Shown here: positions 37,873-46,940 of the stretch, piece after piece
How the letters are laid out: each line of letters begins with the position of its first letter
How positions within the stretch are numbered: the stretch's first letter is position 1
From: Akkermansia sp. RCC_12PD
Lineage (GTDB): Bacteria; Verrucomicrobiota; Verrucomicrobiia; Verrucomicrobiales; Akkermansiaceae
Reading direction: 5' to 3'
Assembly: GCF_036417355.1 (NCBI RefSeq)
Contig: NZ_CP143889.1
Span: forward strand, 1,860,001 to 1,924,000
DNA: 64,000 nt
The notes under the pieces: generated by a model
What the model was told of the DNA's origin: nothing
Databases searched by the model: none
Seen by the model: the letters and a program-made list of their open reading frames with translations, nothing else
Position numbers and translations under genes: made by a program

Positions 37873-40800
37873 TCACACCTCTTCAGGTGAGAGCCATCGG
37901 AAGGAAACAATGTTGAAGCGTCGGCCAAAAGCCTTGTTCACCGCACTCAAATCCGTCGTTTCCAGCGCCCCGGTCTTCATGTTCACCTTCGTTGCCGCCG
38001 TCTCGGGACTGTTCACAGGGTCCACGTAGTTGATGCCACGCTGCACCACCGCCTCGCACCACGCACGGGAAAGCACCACTCCCTCCCGGCTCGTCACTTC
38101 CCCGTAGGCGCGGATTGTAAACGTGTCGTCGCGCGTCGTCAGGATGTTGCCCAGCACCGCAAGCACGTCCGACTGGATCAGGTAGCCGGGAGCCGCCGTG
38201 AAGACCGACCCCTTGGCCGCATCCGCGTTCGGATAACCCGCCTTGGGTGTGATGACCATGTCCGTGAGTTCGTCAAAGGTGCTGTTGATTGAGCTTTCGT
38301 CAATGGCCGCCTGAAGCGCCCCCTTCACCCCCATCTCTCCGCTCTGCAGGCGGCGGTTGATGAAGTCGGACATGTTCAGGAAGGGGCCCCTCTTCTTGAC
38401 TTCCTTGACCATGTTGTCGGCCAGTGCGCGGATCTGCGTGTCGCTGAGCGTGCGCAGGTCCGACCAGGCCATGGCCTCCCCGTCGGGGATGCCGTTGGTG
38501 ATGCCAATGGAGCCGTAGTCGTCCACGTGGGACTTGTTGCTGCTGGCCACCCCGAAGCGGGAGAAATTGGCCTGGTTGCCGCTCAGCACCGAGGGCCTGC
38601 CGTTGGAAGAGTAGAGGAGCTTGCGGTTCTTGAGGCCCATGAGCATGGCCTCCCAGGCTCTCCGGGAGGTGGAGTTGACGTTGAAGCCCCCGGCGATGGG
38701 CAGGTACTTGGCGGAGAGCTTGTAGCCCTCGTCGGTTTTGGCCAGCTCGTCGATGACCGCTTCGGCGGGCTTGCCCTGAAGGTCCGGGGAGAGGCGCCTG
38801 TTGGCAATGCCTGCGGCCTTGTTGGAGGAAGTGTCCGTGGAGAAGGCCTCCTTGAGGACGGCCTTGAGGTCCTCTTTGGCGGAGCCGCCGATGCTGCGGG
38901 GCCGCGCGGCCAGGGATGAGGTGAACCAGGAGTCCCAGAGGGCGTCGTTGATCATCAGTCCGTGGTCCCAGAAGTCTCCCAGGGAGGCGTCGCCCATGAT
39001 TTCATTGTGGGAGAATACCTTGTCGGCAGGCAGCATGGGGTCGGCAAAGGAGTTTCCGATGCCCACGCCCGGAACGCCTGACTGGTAGGCGAAGCGCTTG
39101 GCGATGGCAGCCCTGGAATCGGTCTTGTACCATCCGGGAGTAAGCCTGAATCCTGCGAATCCGGCGAGGCTGGAGGGCTGCTGGAATGGGAGTTCGGCGG
39201 CCACAATCTTGTTGACCTGTTCGGCGCCGGGTCCGCCGAAGGGGGAGAGTCGGGTGCCGTCGTTGGAGAGGATGTTGGAGATGGTGATCTGGAAGAAGTC
39301 GCTGTTGGATTGCTTGACCTCGAACTGGTAGGGGCTGTATGAGCGTCCGAGTTCGGATGCGGTGGGCATCTGGCCGCCCCAGAAGAGGGGGCTGGAGTGC
39401 TGCCAAGTCTTGGCGCGGTAGTCCTTGCCTTCCGGGTAGGCGCCTACGACGGGAGTCTTGCCCCATTTGGCGGAGACTCCATAATAGGCGATGAAGTAGG
39501 GATACGGTCCTCCGGATTCCGGTTCTGCGAATTTGCCCCGCTTGGAATCGTTTTCATTGGAGTCTCCGCTGGTATTGTTGGTCCATCCGGTCGTCGGAAT
39601 CCTTGTGGCCTGGATGATTTGTTCTTCAAATCCCCAGTTCAGGTTGAGCATGGCAGGGGAGATTTTAGCGAAAACTTCCGGATCGGTTGTGGAGGAGCCG
39701 GAGAGCGTCGTAGGCTTCCCTATCTGGCCGGGGTTCATGAGCCCGGCGCCCATGACAAACGTGCGCAGCTTTTTGGATGCCGAGGAAAACTCGTCCGTAT
39801 ACTTATGGCACAGAACATGGTCGGGAGGAGTGCCCCATGATTTGTTGCCATTGTTGCCCACCAGTTCATCATCCGTTTCCGCAAACCGGGCCCAGAACGT
39901 ATATTTGGTAGGCGTGTCGAATTCGGTGTTTTCAAAATACTGGTACTGGAGTCCCGTATAAATGTTGACGCCGTAGGAAGCCATCTCGCTCAGGTCCTGC
40001 GGCCAGCCTTCCCGAAGGGCGAAGTTGTCCGTCCGGATGTCATTCCCGTTGATTTTGGATTTGTAAACGGCTCCTTGCTGGATTTTGTCGGTACGCGTGG
40101 TGGAGGGAAGGGCAAAGACGACGATTTCCCCGGCCTTGAGGATGGATACGTCCCCCTTGTTTACCTCTCCGGTGCTGTCGTTCAGGCGTGCCGACTTTCT
40201 GTAGGAAGCGCCGAAGTCGGCAATCTGGCGGTCATTTACGGCGCCATAGGAACCCTGGGTGTAAGGAGTCAGCGGATGTTCCGTATATCTTCTCAAGTCG
40301 GAAAGAGGCTGGCTGCTTCCGTTGACATTGTCCGCAAACAGCATGGGCATGAAACGGTGTTCCCCGAAGTAGGAACCCCACGGGGAGCCGGACGCCCCTT
40401 CCATTTTCATGTCCACATTGTACGGGTTCCACCAGACAAAGACGGGGATGACGGAGACGGACGTGTTGATCCAGCCGCCGTTCTGGGCCTGGAAATCGTT
40501 CTTTGTCAGATAGGTCCCAATGAAATTGTAGTAACGCAGCAGGATGGGATGGCGCATGTAGGTGTAGCGGTTGTCCATCATTCCCATGTTGGCGGAAGCG
40601 TCCGCGGCTACCAGCGTGCTGGGCGTCTGTCCATTCCATTCCAGCGCGGCGGAGGCATCCTGGCCGTCCCTTTTGGTTGAAGAGTCCCACACATTGGCCC
40701 ACAGGTGGAGCTGGTTCCAGGAGCCTATCGGCCGGTTCTGTTCCGTCGGAGTTCCGTCCTCCGTGGCGTAGGGACGCAGGCCGATGTCCGCCGTGTCTCC

Positions 40801-41823
40801 ACGGAATTCCTCAGGCAGTTTTTCCTGGGACAGCATAATATTCAAGTCCTTCTTCAAACCGCCGAATTTGGAATCCGTCTGGAGGCTGGAAGAAACCAGG
40901 GTGATGTCATGGTAAAGCTCTCCCAGGTCTTTCAGGCGGCCGTTTTTGCTGTTGGCAAGAAGCGTGTCACGGGAGATCAATTTTCTGGCTGCAGATGAAT
41001 CGTCGCTGGAGCTTTCCGACATTAATGAGGCAATATTGAGGGTGTCCAGATCCGGGCCGGGGGTATCCCAGGTGGAGCGCAAAACGGTCAGCGTGTCGGT
41101 GCTTTCCTGGGAGGCATGGGGCATCAGGTTGATGCGCGCCTTCTGGTTTTCCGGCGTAATCCACCAGGCAATGTACTTGCGCGTGTTGGCATTCTTTTTC
41201 AGCCCCGTATTCCTGGAAAAATCATCCACGCGCACCAGCCGGGCGTAGATTTCCTTTTTGTCCTGGTTGCGGGCTCCCACCGGAGTTCCTGCGGTGCCGG
41301 GGCCCAGCAGGCAGACACTGCGGAAATTGCGGTTGGAACGGGTCCTTTGGCCCAGAAGGTTTTTTCCGGCTTCCAGGGTGCTGAGCCTGCGCAGGTCGGG
41401 ATCGGAAATCAGCCAGCGGCGGAACATGGAGCTTCTGCCGGTATCGTAAGTGGAAGCGATGCTCATGCCTGAGGAATTATTCCTGTTGAGCCAGGTGTCC
41501 CAGCTGTTCCAGGCGCCCAGGATGTAGGGGGAGCTTCCTTCGCTGGTGCCGGAAGAGAGAATGCCGGAGTTGGCGGAAACGCGCTGGTCGGGTCCCAGCT
41601 CGCACTGGAGCTGTCCCAGGGATACTTCCAGGGAGAATCTGGCCAGGGACTTGGCCTCAGCGGCCGCCAGTTGTTTCTCGGAGATGCGCACCTGGGAGGA
41701 TGCGATGGTGAGGAGGCCTACGCTCAAGAGGGCCAGGAGCATCATCAGGGTGATGGTTGCAATGAGCGCGAAACCCTTGCTGACGTGCCTGGCAGAACGT
41801 TTTGTAAAAGTTTTTGTGTTCAT
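37873..41823 (-). CDS. Verru_Chthon cassette protein A (prepilin-like)
   Basis: A 1316-residue exported protein with a type IV prepilin-like N-terminus: after the basic MNTKTFTKRSARHVSKG comes the processing-type Gly-Phe and the hydrophobic helix FALIATITLMMLLALLSVGL. It matches the large, low-complexity-free Verru_Chthon cassette protein A family known in Verrucomicrobiota genomes. The C-terminal region has GspK-like segments (DLRTLSDTQIRALADNMVKE, RGPFLNMSDFINRRLQSGEM). Function in that cassette is not established; the other cassette members (B-D) are not adjacent. It lies between the two pst loci, and the second Pho-like site is 237 bp before its start, so phosphate control is possible. 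Confidence 0.8.
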   Translation of the reverse strand: MNTKTFTKRSARHVSKGFALIATITLMMLLALLSVGLLTIASSQVRISEKQLAAAEAKSLARFSLEVSLGQLQCELGPDQRVSANSGILSSGTSEGSSPYILGAWNSWDTWLNRNNSSGMSIASTYDTGRSSMFRRWLISDPDLRRLSTLEAGKNLLGQRTRSNRNFRSVCLLGPGTAGTPVGARNQDKKEIYARLVRVDDFSRNTGLKKNANTRKYIAWWITPENQKARINLMPHASQESTDTLTVLRSTWDTPGPDLDTLNIASLMSESSSDDSSAARKLISRDTLLANSKNGRLKDLGELYHDITLVSSSLQTDSKFGGLKKDLNIMLSQEKLPEEFRGDTADIGLRPYATEDGTPTEQNRPIGSWNQLHLWANVWDSSTKRDGQDASAALEWNGQTPSTLVAADASANMGMMDNRYTYMRHPILLRYYNFIGTYLTKNDFQAQNGGWINTSVSVIPVFVWWNPYNVDMKMEGASGSPWGSYFGEHRFMPMLFADNVNGSSQPLSDLRRYTEHPLTPYTQGSYGAVNDRQIADFGASYRKSARLNDSTGEVNKGDVSILKAGEIVVFALPSTTRTDKIQQGAVYKSKINGNDIRTDNFALREGWPQDLSEMASYGVNIYTGLQYQYFENTEFDTPTKYTFWARFAETDDELVGNNGNKSWGTPPDHVLCHKYTDEFSSASKKLRTFVMGAGLMNPGQIGKPTTLSGSSTTDPEVFAKISPAMLNLNWGFEEQIIQATRIPTTGWTNNTSGDSNENDSKRGKFAEPESGGPYPYFIAYYGVSAKWGKTPVVGAYPEGKDYRAKTWQHSSPLFWGGQMPTASELGRSYSPYQFEVKQSNSDFFQITISNILSNDGTRLSPFGGPGAEQVNKIVAAELPFQQPSSLAGFAGFRLTPGWYKTDSRAAIAKRFAYQSGVPGVGIGNSFADPMLPADKVFSHNEIMGDASLGDFWDHGLMINDALWDSWFTSSLAARPRSIGGSAKEDLKAVLKEAFSTDTSSNKAAGIANRRLSPDLQGKPAEAVIDELAKTDEGYKLSAKYLPIAGGFNVNSTSRRAWEAMLMGLKNRKLLYSSNGRPSVLSGNQANFSRFGVASSNKSHVDDYGSIGITNGIPDGEAMAWSDLRTLSDTQIRALADNMVKEVKKRGPFLNMSDFINRRLQSGEMGVKGALQAAIDESSINSTFDELTDMVITPKAGYPNADAAKGSVFTAAPGYLIQSDVLAVLGNILTTRDDTFTIRAYGEVTSREGVVLSRAWCEAVVQRGINYVDPVNSPETAATKVNMKTGALETTDLSAVNKAFGRRFNIVSFRWLSPEEV

Positions 41824-42059
41824 GGATAGTAGACGGAAGATTGGAAAACACTCAGGAGAAATTTGCCATGTGCAGTTTCTGGCAGCTTCCCTGTTTCTAT
41901 TAGTCTAGAGGCGCCATAGGGGGAAACAAGGAATAACCCTATCTCTGCTGAAAAGACCAAGTAATTTATTTTTAACATGTTGCGACGGTTTGTTCTGTTG
42001 ATTGAAAACCAACGGATTTCTAATACGGTGAACGTCGCGGGAATAGGGCAAGAAGGCCA

Positions 42060-42076
42060 GGTTAAGAAATCGTCAC
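42060..42076. promoter_or_regulatory. Candidate Pho box upstream of the second pstB
   Basis: An identical copy of the 17-mer found before pstS. It lies immediately before the frame of the second pstB, 79 bases before the preferred ATG at 42155, and 237 bp from the divergent Verru_Chthon gene start, so it could serve both. Confidence 0.5.
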
Positions 42077-42154
42077 CATTCCTGAATGGTCATTGTGGCG
42101 GAGATTTGCGATATCATGGGGGCAGCGGTGATGAGCCGCGCCATGGTCAGAGAT

Positions 42155-42937
42155 ATGAGCCTACCGCCTGCAATACCCGATCAAACCGCCGTGGAGGTGG
42201 ATTCCCTGGATTTCTGCTACGGCAGCAAACAGTCGCTTTTTAACGTCAACATGTTGATTCCAAAGAACCGTGTCACGGCGTTTATCGGGCCGTCCGGCTG
42301 CGGAAAATCCACACTGTTGCGCTGCATTAACCGGATGAATGACCGCATTCCGGAGGCCCGCGTCACTAGGGGGGCCATCCGCATTGACGGAGTGGATGTA
42401 ACTTCCCCAACGCTGGATCCCATCCGCCTGCGCCGGGAAGTGGGCATGGTTTTCCAGAAGTCCAATCCCTTTCCCATGAGCATTTACGAGAACGTTTCCT
42501 ACGGCCTGAAGCTGGCGGGAGTGAAGAACAGGGCCGTTCTGGATGAAGCCGTGGAAGAGAGCCTGAACCATGCCGCCCTGTGGGACGAAGTGAAGGACAG
42601 GCTCCATACTCCCGCCAACGGACTTTCCGGCGGCCAGCAGCAGCGCCTCTGCATCGCCCGCTCCATCGCCGTCAAGCCGCGTATTTTGCTGATGGATGAG
42701 CCTTGTTCCGCCCTGGACCCCATCGCCACGGTGCGCGTGGAGGAGCTGATGCACCGCCTCAAGGAGAAATTCACCATCGTCGTGGTGACGCACAATATGC
42801 AGCAGGCCACTCGCGTTTCCGACCTGACCGGTTTTTTCATGCTGGGAAGACTGGTGGAGTTTGATTCCACGGAGAAGATTTTTTCCCGCCCGTCCATGAA
42901 GGAGACGGAAGATTATATTACGGGAAGATTCAGTTAA
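42155..42937 (+). CDS. pstB: Second phosphate ABC transporter ATPase PstB
   Basis: Second PstB in the window, 260 residues from the ATG at 42155 ([20 protein letters not shown]). The frame is open from ATG 42086, with other possible starts at 42116 and 42131; 42155 aligns best with the first PstB. It shows Walker [10 protein letters not shown], signature [16 protein letters not shown], Walker [14 protein letters not shown] and [15 protein letters not shown]. No permease or binding protein accompanies it; phoU2 follows. It may supply ATPase to the PstSCA encoded 5 kb away or act mainly in signalling. Confidence 0.92.
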   Translation: MSLPPAIPDQTAVEVDSLDFCYGSKQSLFNVNMLIPKNRVTAFIGPSGCGKSTLLRCINRMNDRIPEARVTRGAIRIDGVDVTSPTLDPIRLRREVGMVFQKSNPFPMSIYENVSYGLKLAGVKNRAVLDEAVEESLNHAALWDEVKDRLHTPANGLSGGQQQRLCIARSIAVKPRILLMDEPCSALDPIATVRVEELMHRLKEKFTIVVVTHNMQQATRVSDLTGFFMLGRLVEFDSTEKIFSRPSMKETEDYITGRFS

Positions 42938-43129
42938 CAAATAAAAGACGATTTATGATTCCATCAACATGTTCATGCAGGGCCGGTTGCCGCCGTTTGT
43001 CCGGAGTTTCCTGTTCCGCCCGGCGTTTTGCCGCTTCTACGAGGAAGACCGGCGGCCTGCGCAGGCTGCATATTTTTTACCATGCCTCCAGGGCGGCTTC
43101 TTCCGATCATCAAACCAACATTTCCGTCC

Positions 43130-43789
43130 ATGAATCACGACGCCCACACCCTGCGGGAATTTGATGCCGCCCTCACTTCCCTGAACACGCATTTGCTGCA
43201 AATGGCTTACAAGGCGCAGAACGCCCTGGACCTGGCTGTTTCCGGGCTGCTCCAGCAGGACGAGGATTCCGCCAACCAGGCCATTGCCGATGACGAGGAA
43301 CTGGACGAACTGGAAATGGCCATGGACCGGGAAGGCCTGCATCTCCTGGCGTTTTTCAGTCCTGTAGCGTCCGACTTGAGGTTGGTGCTGGCTTCCATCC
43401 GCCTGTCCGCCATTTATGAACGCATGGGGGACGAGTCCGTCACCATCGCCAAGAGGGCCAACAAGCTGAATAAAAGGCCCCGCCTCCAGGAAGCCGGATT
43501 GGTGGAACCCGTGTACCGGGAGCTGGCCGAACAGTTCAGGGCCGTCAACAAGGCCGTTTCTTCATGGGATGCCCCGGTCCTGGCTTCCCTGGCGCCGGGA
43601 CTGGCGTCCCTGGCGGAGAAAACCGGGACCTTGACGGAAACATTCGCCCGTCTGCCGGAACATTACCGGGACAATCTTTCATCCGTGGCGGATTTGATAT
43701 TCATTGGCCGTTCGCTGGAACGCATCGCGGAAGGATTGCAGAAAGTGGCTGCGGAAGCTCTTTACGGAGTCGGGCCTCAGCAGCCCTGA
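43130..43789 (+). CDS. phoU: Second PhoU-family protein
   Basis: About 219 residues from the ATG at 43130 (MNHDAHTLREFDAALTSLNT); the frame extends upstream to 43028 but the extra 34 residues do not look like PhoU. Two PhoU repeats are visible, with FFSPVASDLRLVLASIRLSA in the first and ADLIFIGRSLERIAEGLQKV in the second, and ADDEELDELE in the first helix pair. It lies 192 bp behind the second pstB. Sequence differs clearly from PhoU at 30.9 kb, so this is an old paralogue rather than a recent copy. Confidence 0.9.
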   Translation: MNHDAHTLREFDAALTSLNTHLLQMAYKAQNALDLAVSGLLQQDEDSANQAIADDEELDELEMAMDREGLHLLAFFSPVASDLRLVLASIRLSAIYERMGDESVTIAKRANKLNKRPRLQEAGLVEPVYRELAEQFRAVNKAVSSWDAPVLASLAPGLASLAEKTGTLTETFARLPEHYRDNLSSVADLIFIGRSLERIAEGLQKVAAEALYGVGPQQP

Positions 43790-43856
43790 ACGGAGGGGCC
43801 GCCGGCGTTCGGACAAATGCTTGCCTGTTTCGTGATTTTTGTATAAGACATGGAAC

Positions 43857-44756
43857 ATGAAAGGACAACGGAAGGATGTCTTTTGCAACCTGGCCGGATG
43901 GCCCTGGGGGCTCCTGCTGGTGATGGCCGCTTGCGCCCTGCCTGATTTATTGAAAGTTATCCGCGTTTACCGGGGATTGGAGGAGATATTGTGGCCGAAT
44001 CTATTATGGGCGGCATCCGTACTGTTGATAGGCGCTCTTTGTTTTTTCTCCATGCGGCGGTTTCAGGCAAGAGTGGGCGAGAGCGGGATAACCGTGACCC
44101 GCTTTTTACGGCCTCCCCTGTTTATGGATTGGCGTTGCGTCAGACACGCCTCCTGCGGCAGGATAGGTGCGAACGAATGGCTGGTGTTGAAATCGAATGA
44201 TAAGATGGTGAAGATCGGAAGGATGGAACTGGGGAAAGGCAGGTATGATTTATTGTGCGGAATGGTGAAGGAAAAGTTGCGGCAATTTCATCAGGGAGCC
44301 CTGCGTGAAGATGGGGAATTTCTGCCTCTGGATAGTCGGAAATTGATGCGGAGGAATATCTTGTATATGATTCCCGTTGCTCTTTGCTGCGGTTGGATCG
44401 GAGGAAGCCGCCCCTCCGGCGCTGATATGCCCGGACGCGAGGATATGGGGTTAATCCTGTATTGCGGCATCCGGCATGAACGGAATGTGGAAAAAGCCCG
44501 CAATTATCTGGACGGGAACACCATTGAATTTCTGGAACGGGCTTTAAAACATCCGGACCTGGTCAAACCGTATGACCGCATTCATGACGGGGATTTCTTT
44601 TCTTGCCCGGAACGGTATGGCCGGGACGCCTATCTGATAGGCAGCCTGAAAGCGGGGGGCCTGCTGAAAGACGTTCCAGGAACGGCTGAAGACTGGCTGA
44701 ACAAGGGAGTGTTTTACCGTCCGGCCCATGCCATTCTGCGGCGGCTGGAACGGTAG
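43857..44756 (+). CDS. Membrane protein of unknown function
   Basis: About 299 residues from the ATG at 43857; a TTG six codons earlier is the alternative. Two N-terminal membrane segments (WPWGLLLVMAACALPDLLKV and LLWAASVLLIGALCFFS) precede a region GESGITVTRFLRPPLFMDWR that resembles a bacterial PH-like domain. A third hydrophobic stretch (NILYMIPVALCCGWIGG) follows near residue 165. The C-terminal 110 residues are soluble. No firm family. Confidence 0.55.
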   Translation: MKGQRKDVFCNLAGWPWGLLLVMAACALPDLLKVIRVYRGLEEILWPNLLWAASVLLIGALCFFSMRRFQARVGESGITVTRFLRPPLFMDWRCVRHASCGRIGANEWLVLKSNDKMVKIGRMELGKGRYDLLCGMVKEKLRQFHQGALREDGEFLPLDSRKLMRRNILYMIPVALCCGWIGGSRPSGADMPGREDMGLILYCGIRHERNVEKARNYLDGNTIEFLERALKHPDLVKPYDRIHDGDFFSCPERYGRDAYLIGSLKAGGLLKDVPGTAEDWLNKGVFYRPAHAILRRLER

Positions 44757-44836
44757 CCGTCCTGGCCTCATCCATGTGCGGCAGGCGCATTATGCAACGA
44801 TTGTGTGACGGCAGGCCGGATGAGGAATCCGCCTTT

Positions 44837-45796
44837 TTATCTGATTGTCCAGGAAATGTTGCGCGTGACGGATTGACCGGGGCGCAGAAGAACGCTGGGG
44901 AAGTGGGGAACGTTGACGGCATTCGGGAAGCCCTGGGCTTCCAGAGCAATCCCCTGGCGCGCCTTGGGAAGGTATTCCCCCGTGTAAACCTGGAGTCCCG
45001 GGGCGTCCGTCGCCACGATCAGGCGGTGACCTGAAGAAGGATCAAGGAGGATGGCCGCAATCTTGTCGCCTGGTTCGGAATCCAGCACGTAATTATGGTC
45101 CAGTCCGGCGGCGGTGTCCGGATGGGCGGCGGAGTTGCGTTCCCCAAGCAGAGCCGCCCTGCGCAGGTCAAAGTCCGTGCCTTCCACGGGCAGGATGCGG
45201 CCGTCCGGGATGTTGGTGTCATCCGCGGGGGTGTAGGCGGAGGCCCGGACTTCCAGCGTCATGGAGTTGATGTCGGGTTTTCCGGAAAGGTTCCAGTAGG
45301 CGTGGTTGGTGAGGTTGACGATGGTGGCTGCGTCCGAGTACGCCTCCATGCGCAGGTGGAGTGTTTCCTCCATGAGCGTGTAGGTGGCTACTACTTCAAG
45401 ATTGCCGGGGTAGTTTTCCTCCCCATCCGGTGAATGGAGTGTCAGCACCAGCGTGCTGCGTGCGGCTTCCTGAACCTGCCATATTTTGCTGTCAAACCCC
45501 TGGAGGCCGCCGTGCAGGTGGTTGGGGCCGTTGTTGACGGCTACGGAATGGGCGTCACCGTCAATGGAAAACCTGCCTTTTGCGATGCGGTTTGCGACCC
45601 GGCCGCAAATCGCACCGCAATAACAGGTGTCTTTCAGCATGTCTTCAAAGCTTTTGGGACCTACGATCATATCCATGCCGTCCTTGACGACGGAGATGAT
45701 GCGCCCCCCATAGTTGCTGATCCGCACTGTCATCCTGTCGGAGGACAGTTCAAAGATTTCAACAGGAGCGCCGCCGGGTAAGGTGCCAAAGATCAT
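44837..45796 (-). CDS. galM: Aldose 1-epimerase (mutarotase)
   Basis: Interconverts alpha and beta anomers of galactose and related sugars, feeding the Leloir pathway. The 319 residues include the family segments NNGPNHLHGGLQGFDSKIW (His93, His95), NLTNHAYWNL with the catalytic acid-type His165, GLDHNYVLD, and GIALEAQGFPNAVN with catalytic base-type Glu286. No signal peptide, so cytoplasmic. It is convergent with the 43.9 kb membrane protein gene; other gal genes are not in the window. Confidence 0.95.
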   Translation of the reverse strand: MIFGTLPGGAPVEIFELSSDRMTVRISNYGGRIISVVKDGMDMIVGPKSFEDMLKDTCYCGAICGRVANRIAKGRFSIDGDAHSVAVNNGPNHLHGGLQGFDSKIWQVQEAARSTLVLTLHSPDGEENYPGNLEVVATYTLMEETLHLRMEAYSDAATIVNLTNHAYWNLSGKPDINSMTLEVRASAYTPADDTNIPDGRILPVEGTDFDLRRAALLGERNSAAHPDTAAGLDHNYVLDSEPGDKIAAILLDPSSGHRLIVATDAPGLQVYTGEYLPKARQGIALEAQGFPNAVNVPHFPSVLLRPGQSVTRNISWTIR

Positions 45797-45829
45797 GCCG
45801 GAAATATTGCTGGATAACTGGATAGTCTC

Positions 45830-46309
45830 TTAGTAGGCCAGAACGCGGGAGCCGGCGTTGCCGATGATGACGCGAACCTGCTGTCCGACATAGATCGGGT
45901 TGTTTTTGCCGACAGGCTGGACGACGGTATAGTTCCGGGTGCCGTTTCTCGTCTGGTTCAGGCGCACGGTGATGCGCTGTCCGGTCGTGTTGTTCACGGC
46001 CTTGTCAATCTGGTTGCCGGCAATGGCGCCGATGATGGCACCCCCTGCCGCCGTAGCGTACTTGGCGTTGCCGCCGCCGAACATGGCTCCGGTGAGACCG
46101 CCTGCCACCGCACCCACGCCGGTGCCGGCATTGGCGTTATTGGCCTGGATCTTGACGGTTTCCACGCTGGTGACCGTACCGTAATAGGTTTCCTGGACAC
46201 CGCCGATTTCATTCATGTTGTAGGTGTTCGGGGAGCCGAAATTGGTGCAGGAGGTAACGGACAGCGCAATGGCTGCGCAGCCGATGGTGAGGATGGAGGT
46301 GGCTTTCAT
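45830..46309 (-). CDS. Glycine-zipper outer-membrane lipoprotein
   Basis: About 159 residues from the ATG at 46309 (MKATSILTIGCAAIALSVTS, lipobox VTSC). The middle carries a glycine-zipper 2TM region (GTGVGAVAGGLTGAMFGG followed by AAGGAIIGAIAGNQID) as in SlyB/Pcp-type lipoproteins. The C-terminal RITVRLNQTRNGTRNYTVVQ, then VGQQVRVI, matches the small beta domain seen after the zipper in that family. Likely an envelope-integrity lipoprotein. Confidence 0.85.
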   Translation of the reverse strand: MKATSILTIGCAAIALSVTSCTNFGSPNTYNMNEIGGVQETYYGTVTSVETVKIQANNANAGTGVGAVAGGLTGAMFGGGNAKYATAAGGAIIGAIAGNQIDKAVNNTTGQRITVRLNQTRNGTRNYTVVQPVGKNNPIYVGQQVRVIIGNAGSRVLAY

Positions 46310-46393
46310 GATGTTCTTATAAAATGGGTTGAAGGTTGAAATCAAGTATTTTAATGGTCACCGGGAAGAGTCTGTTTACTCCGTCCGGCGGAG

Positions 46394-46424
46394 AAAACCC
46401 CTGCCGGAAATATTCCGGCAAGGG
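46394..46424 (-). terminator. Terminator of the Cys-rich protein gene
   Basis: On the minus strand CCCTTGCCGGAA pairs with TTCCGGCAGGGG (one G-T wobble) around TAT, followed by TTTTCTC. It lies about 30 bases after the stop at 46456. Confidence 0.8.
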
Positions 46425-46455
46425 TTCATGTTCATGAGGATGGTTCCCGTTGGGC

Positions 46456-46701
46456 TCAAGCCTTGGGCGCTTCTTCCTTTTTGGAGCAATCGCAGGGCTT
46501 TTCGCCTTTGCTGCAGGGCTTGTCACATTTCTGGCCGCACTTGCCGTCCTTGTCGCACGTGGCGTCCTTGGTGCATTTTTTGTCTTTGCCGCAGCACTTC
46601 TGGGCGGCGGGAGCGGAGGAATCCGCCGGGGCGGCTTCCTGGGCGTAGCCGTTGAAGCTGAATGCGAAGGCAAAGGCTGCTACAGCGAGGATTTTCTTCA
46701 T
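46456..46701 (-). CDS. Small Cys-rich exported protein
   Basis: About 81 residues from the ATG at 46701 (MKKILAVAAFAFAFSFNGYA signal peptide); the longer frame from 46752 is unlikely. The mature part is an Ala/Ser/Pro linker followed by nine cysteines in a Lys/Asp-rich tail (QKCCGKDKKCTKDATC, KCGQKCDKPC, KPCDC) and the end KKEEAPKA. The spacing is metallothionein-like, so metal binding in the envelope is plausible but unproven. Own terminator downstream. Confidence 0.65.
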   Translation of the reverse strand: MKKILAVAAFAFAFSFNGYAQEAAPADSSAPAAQKCCGKDKKCTKDATCDKDGKCGQKCDKPCSKGEKPCDCSKKEEAPKA

Positions 46702-46940
46702 ATGATTTATTGTCTGTGTTGTTGGTTTAATCAATGAAACGGCGCGTTTCACACCGTTCTACGTCTTCATAGAGTTGCAGACTTTAAGATTTGTTCAAAA
46801 AAATATGGTTGGAACATGTTTTTTACGGGGTGTTTCTGTATTCATTTGTTCTGTGGGCGGGATGAAGAAGTCTGACAGTGCGGGAGTGCGGACGGAGCGG
46901 CGGCTTGCACAGCCCCTTTTCTTGGGGCAGAGTGAAAAAT

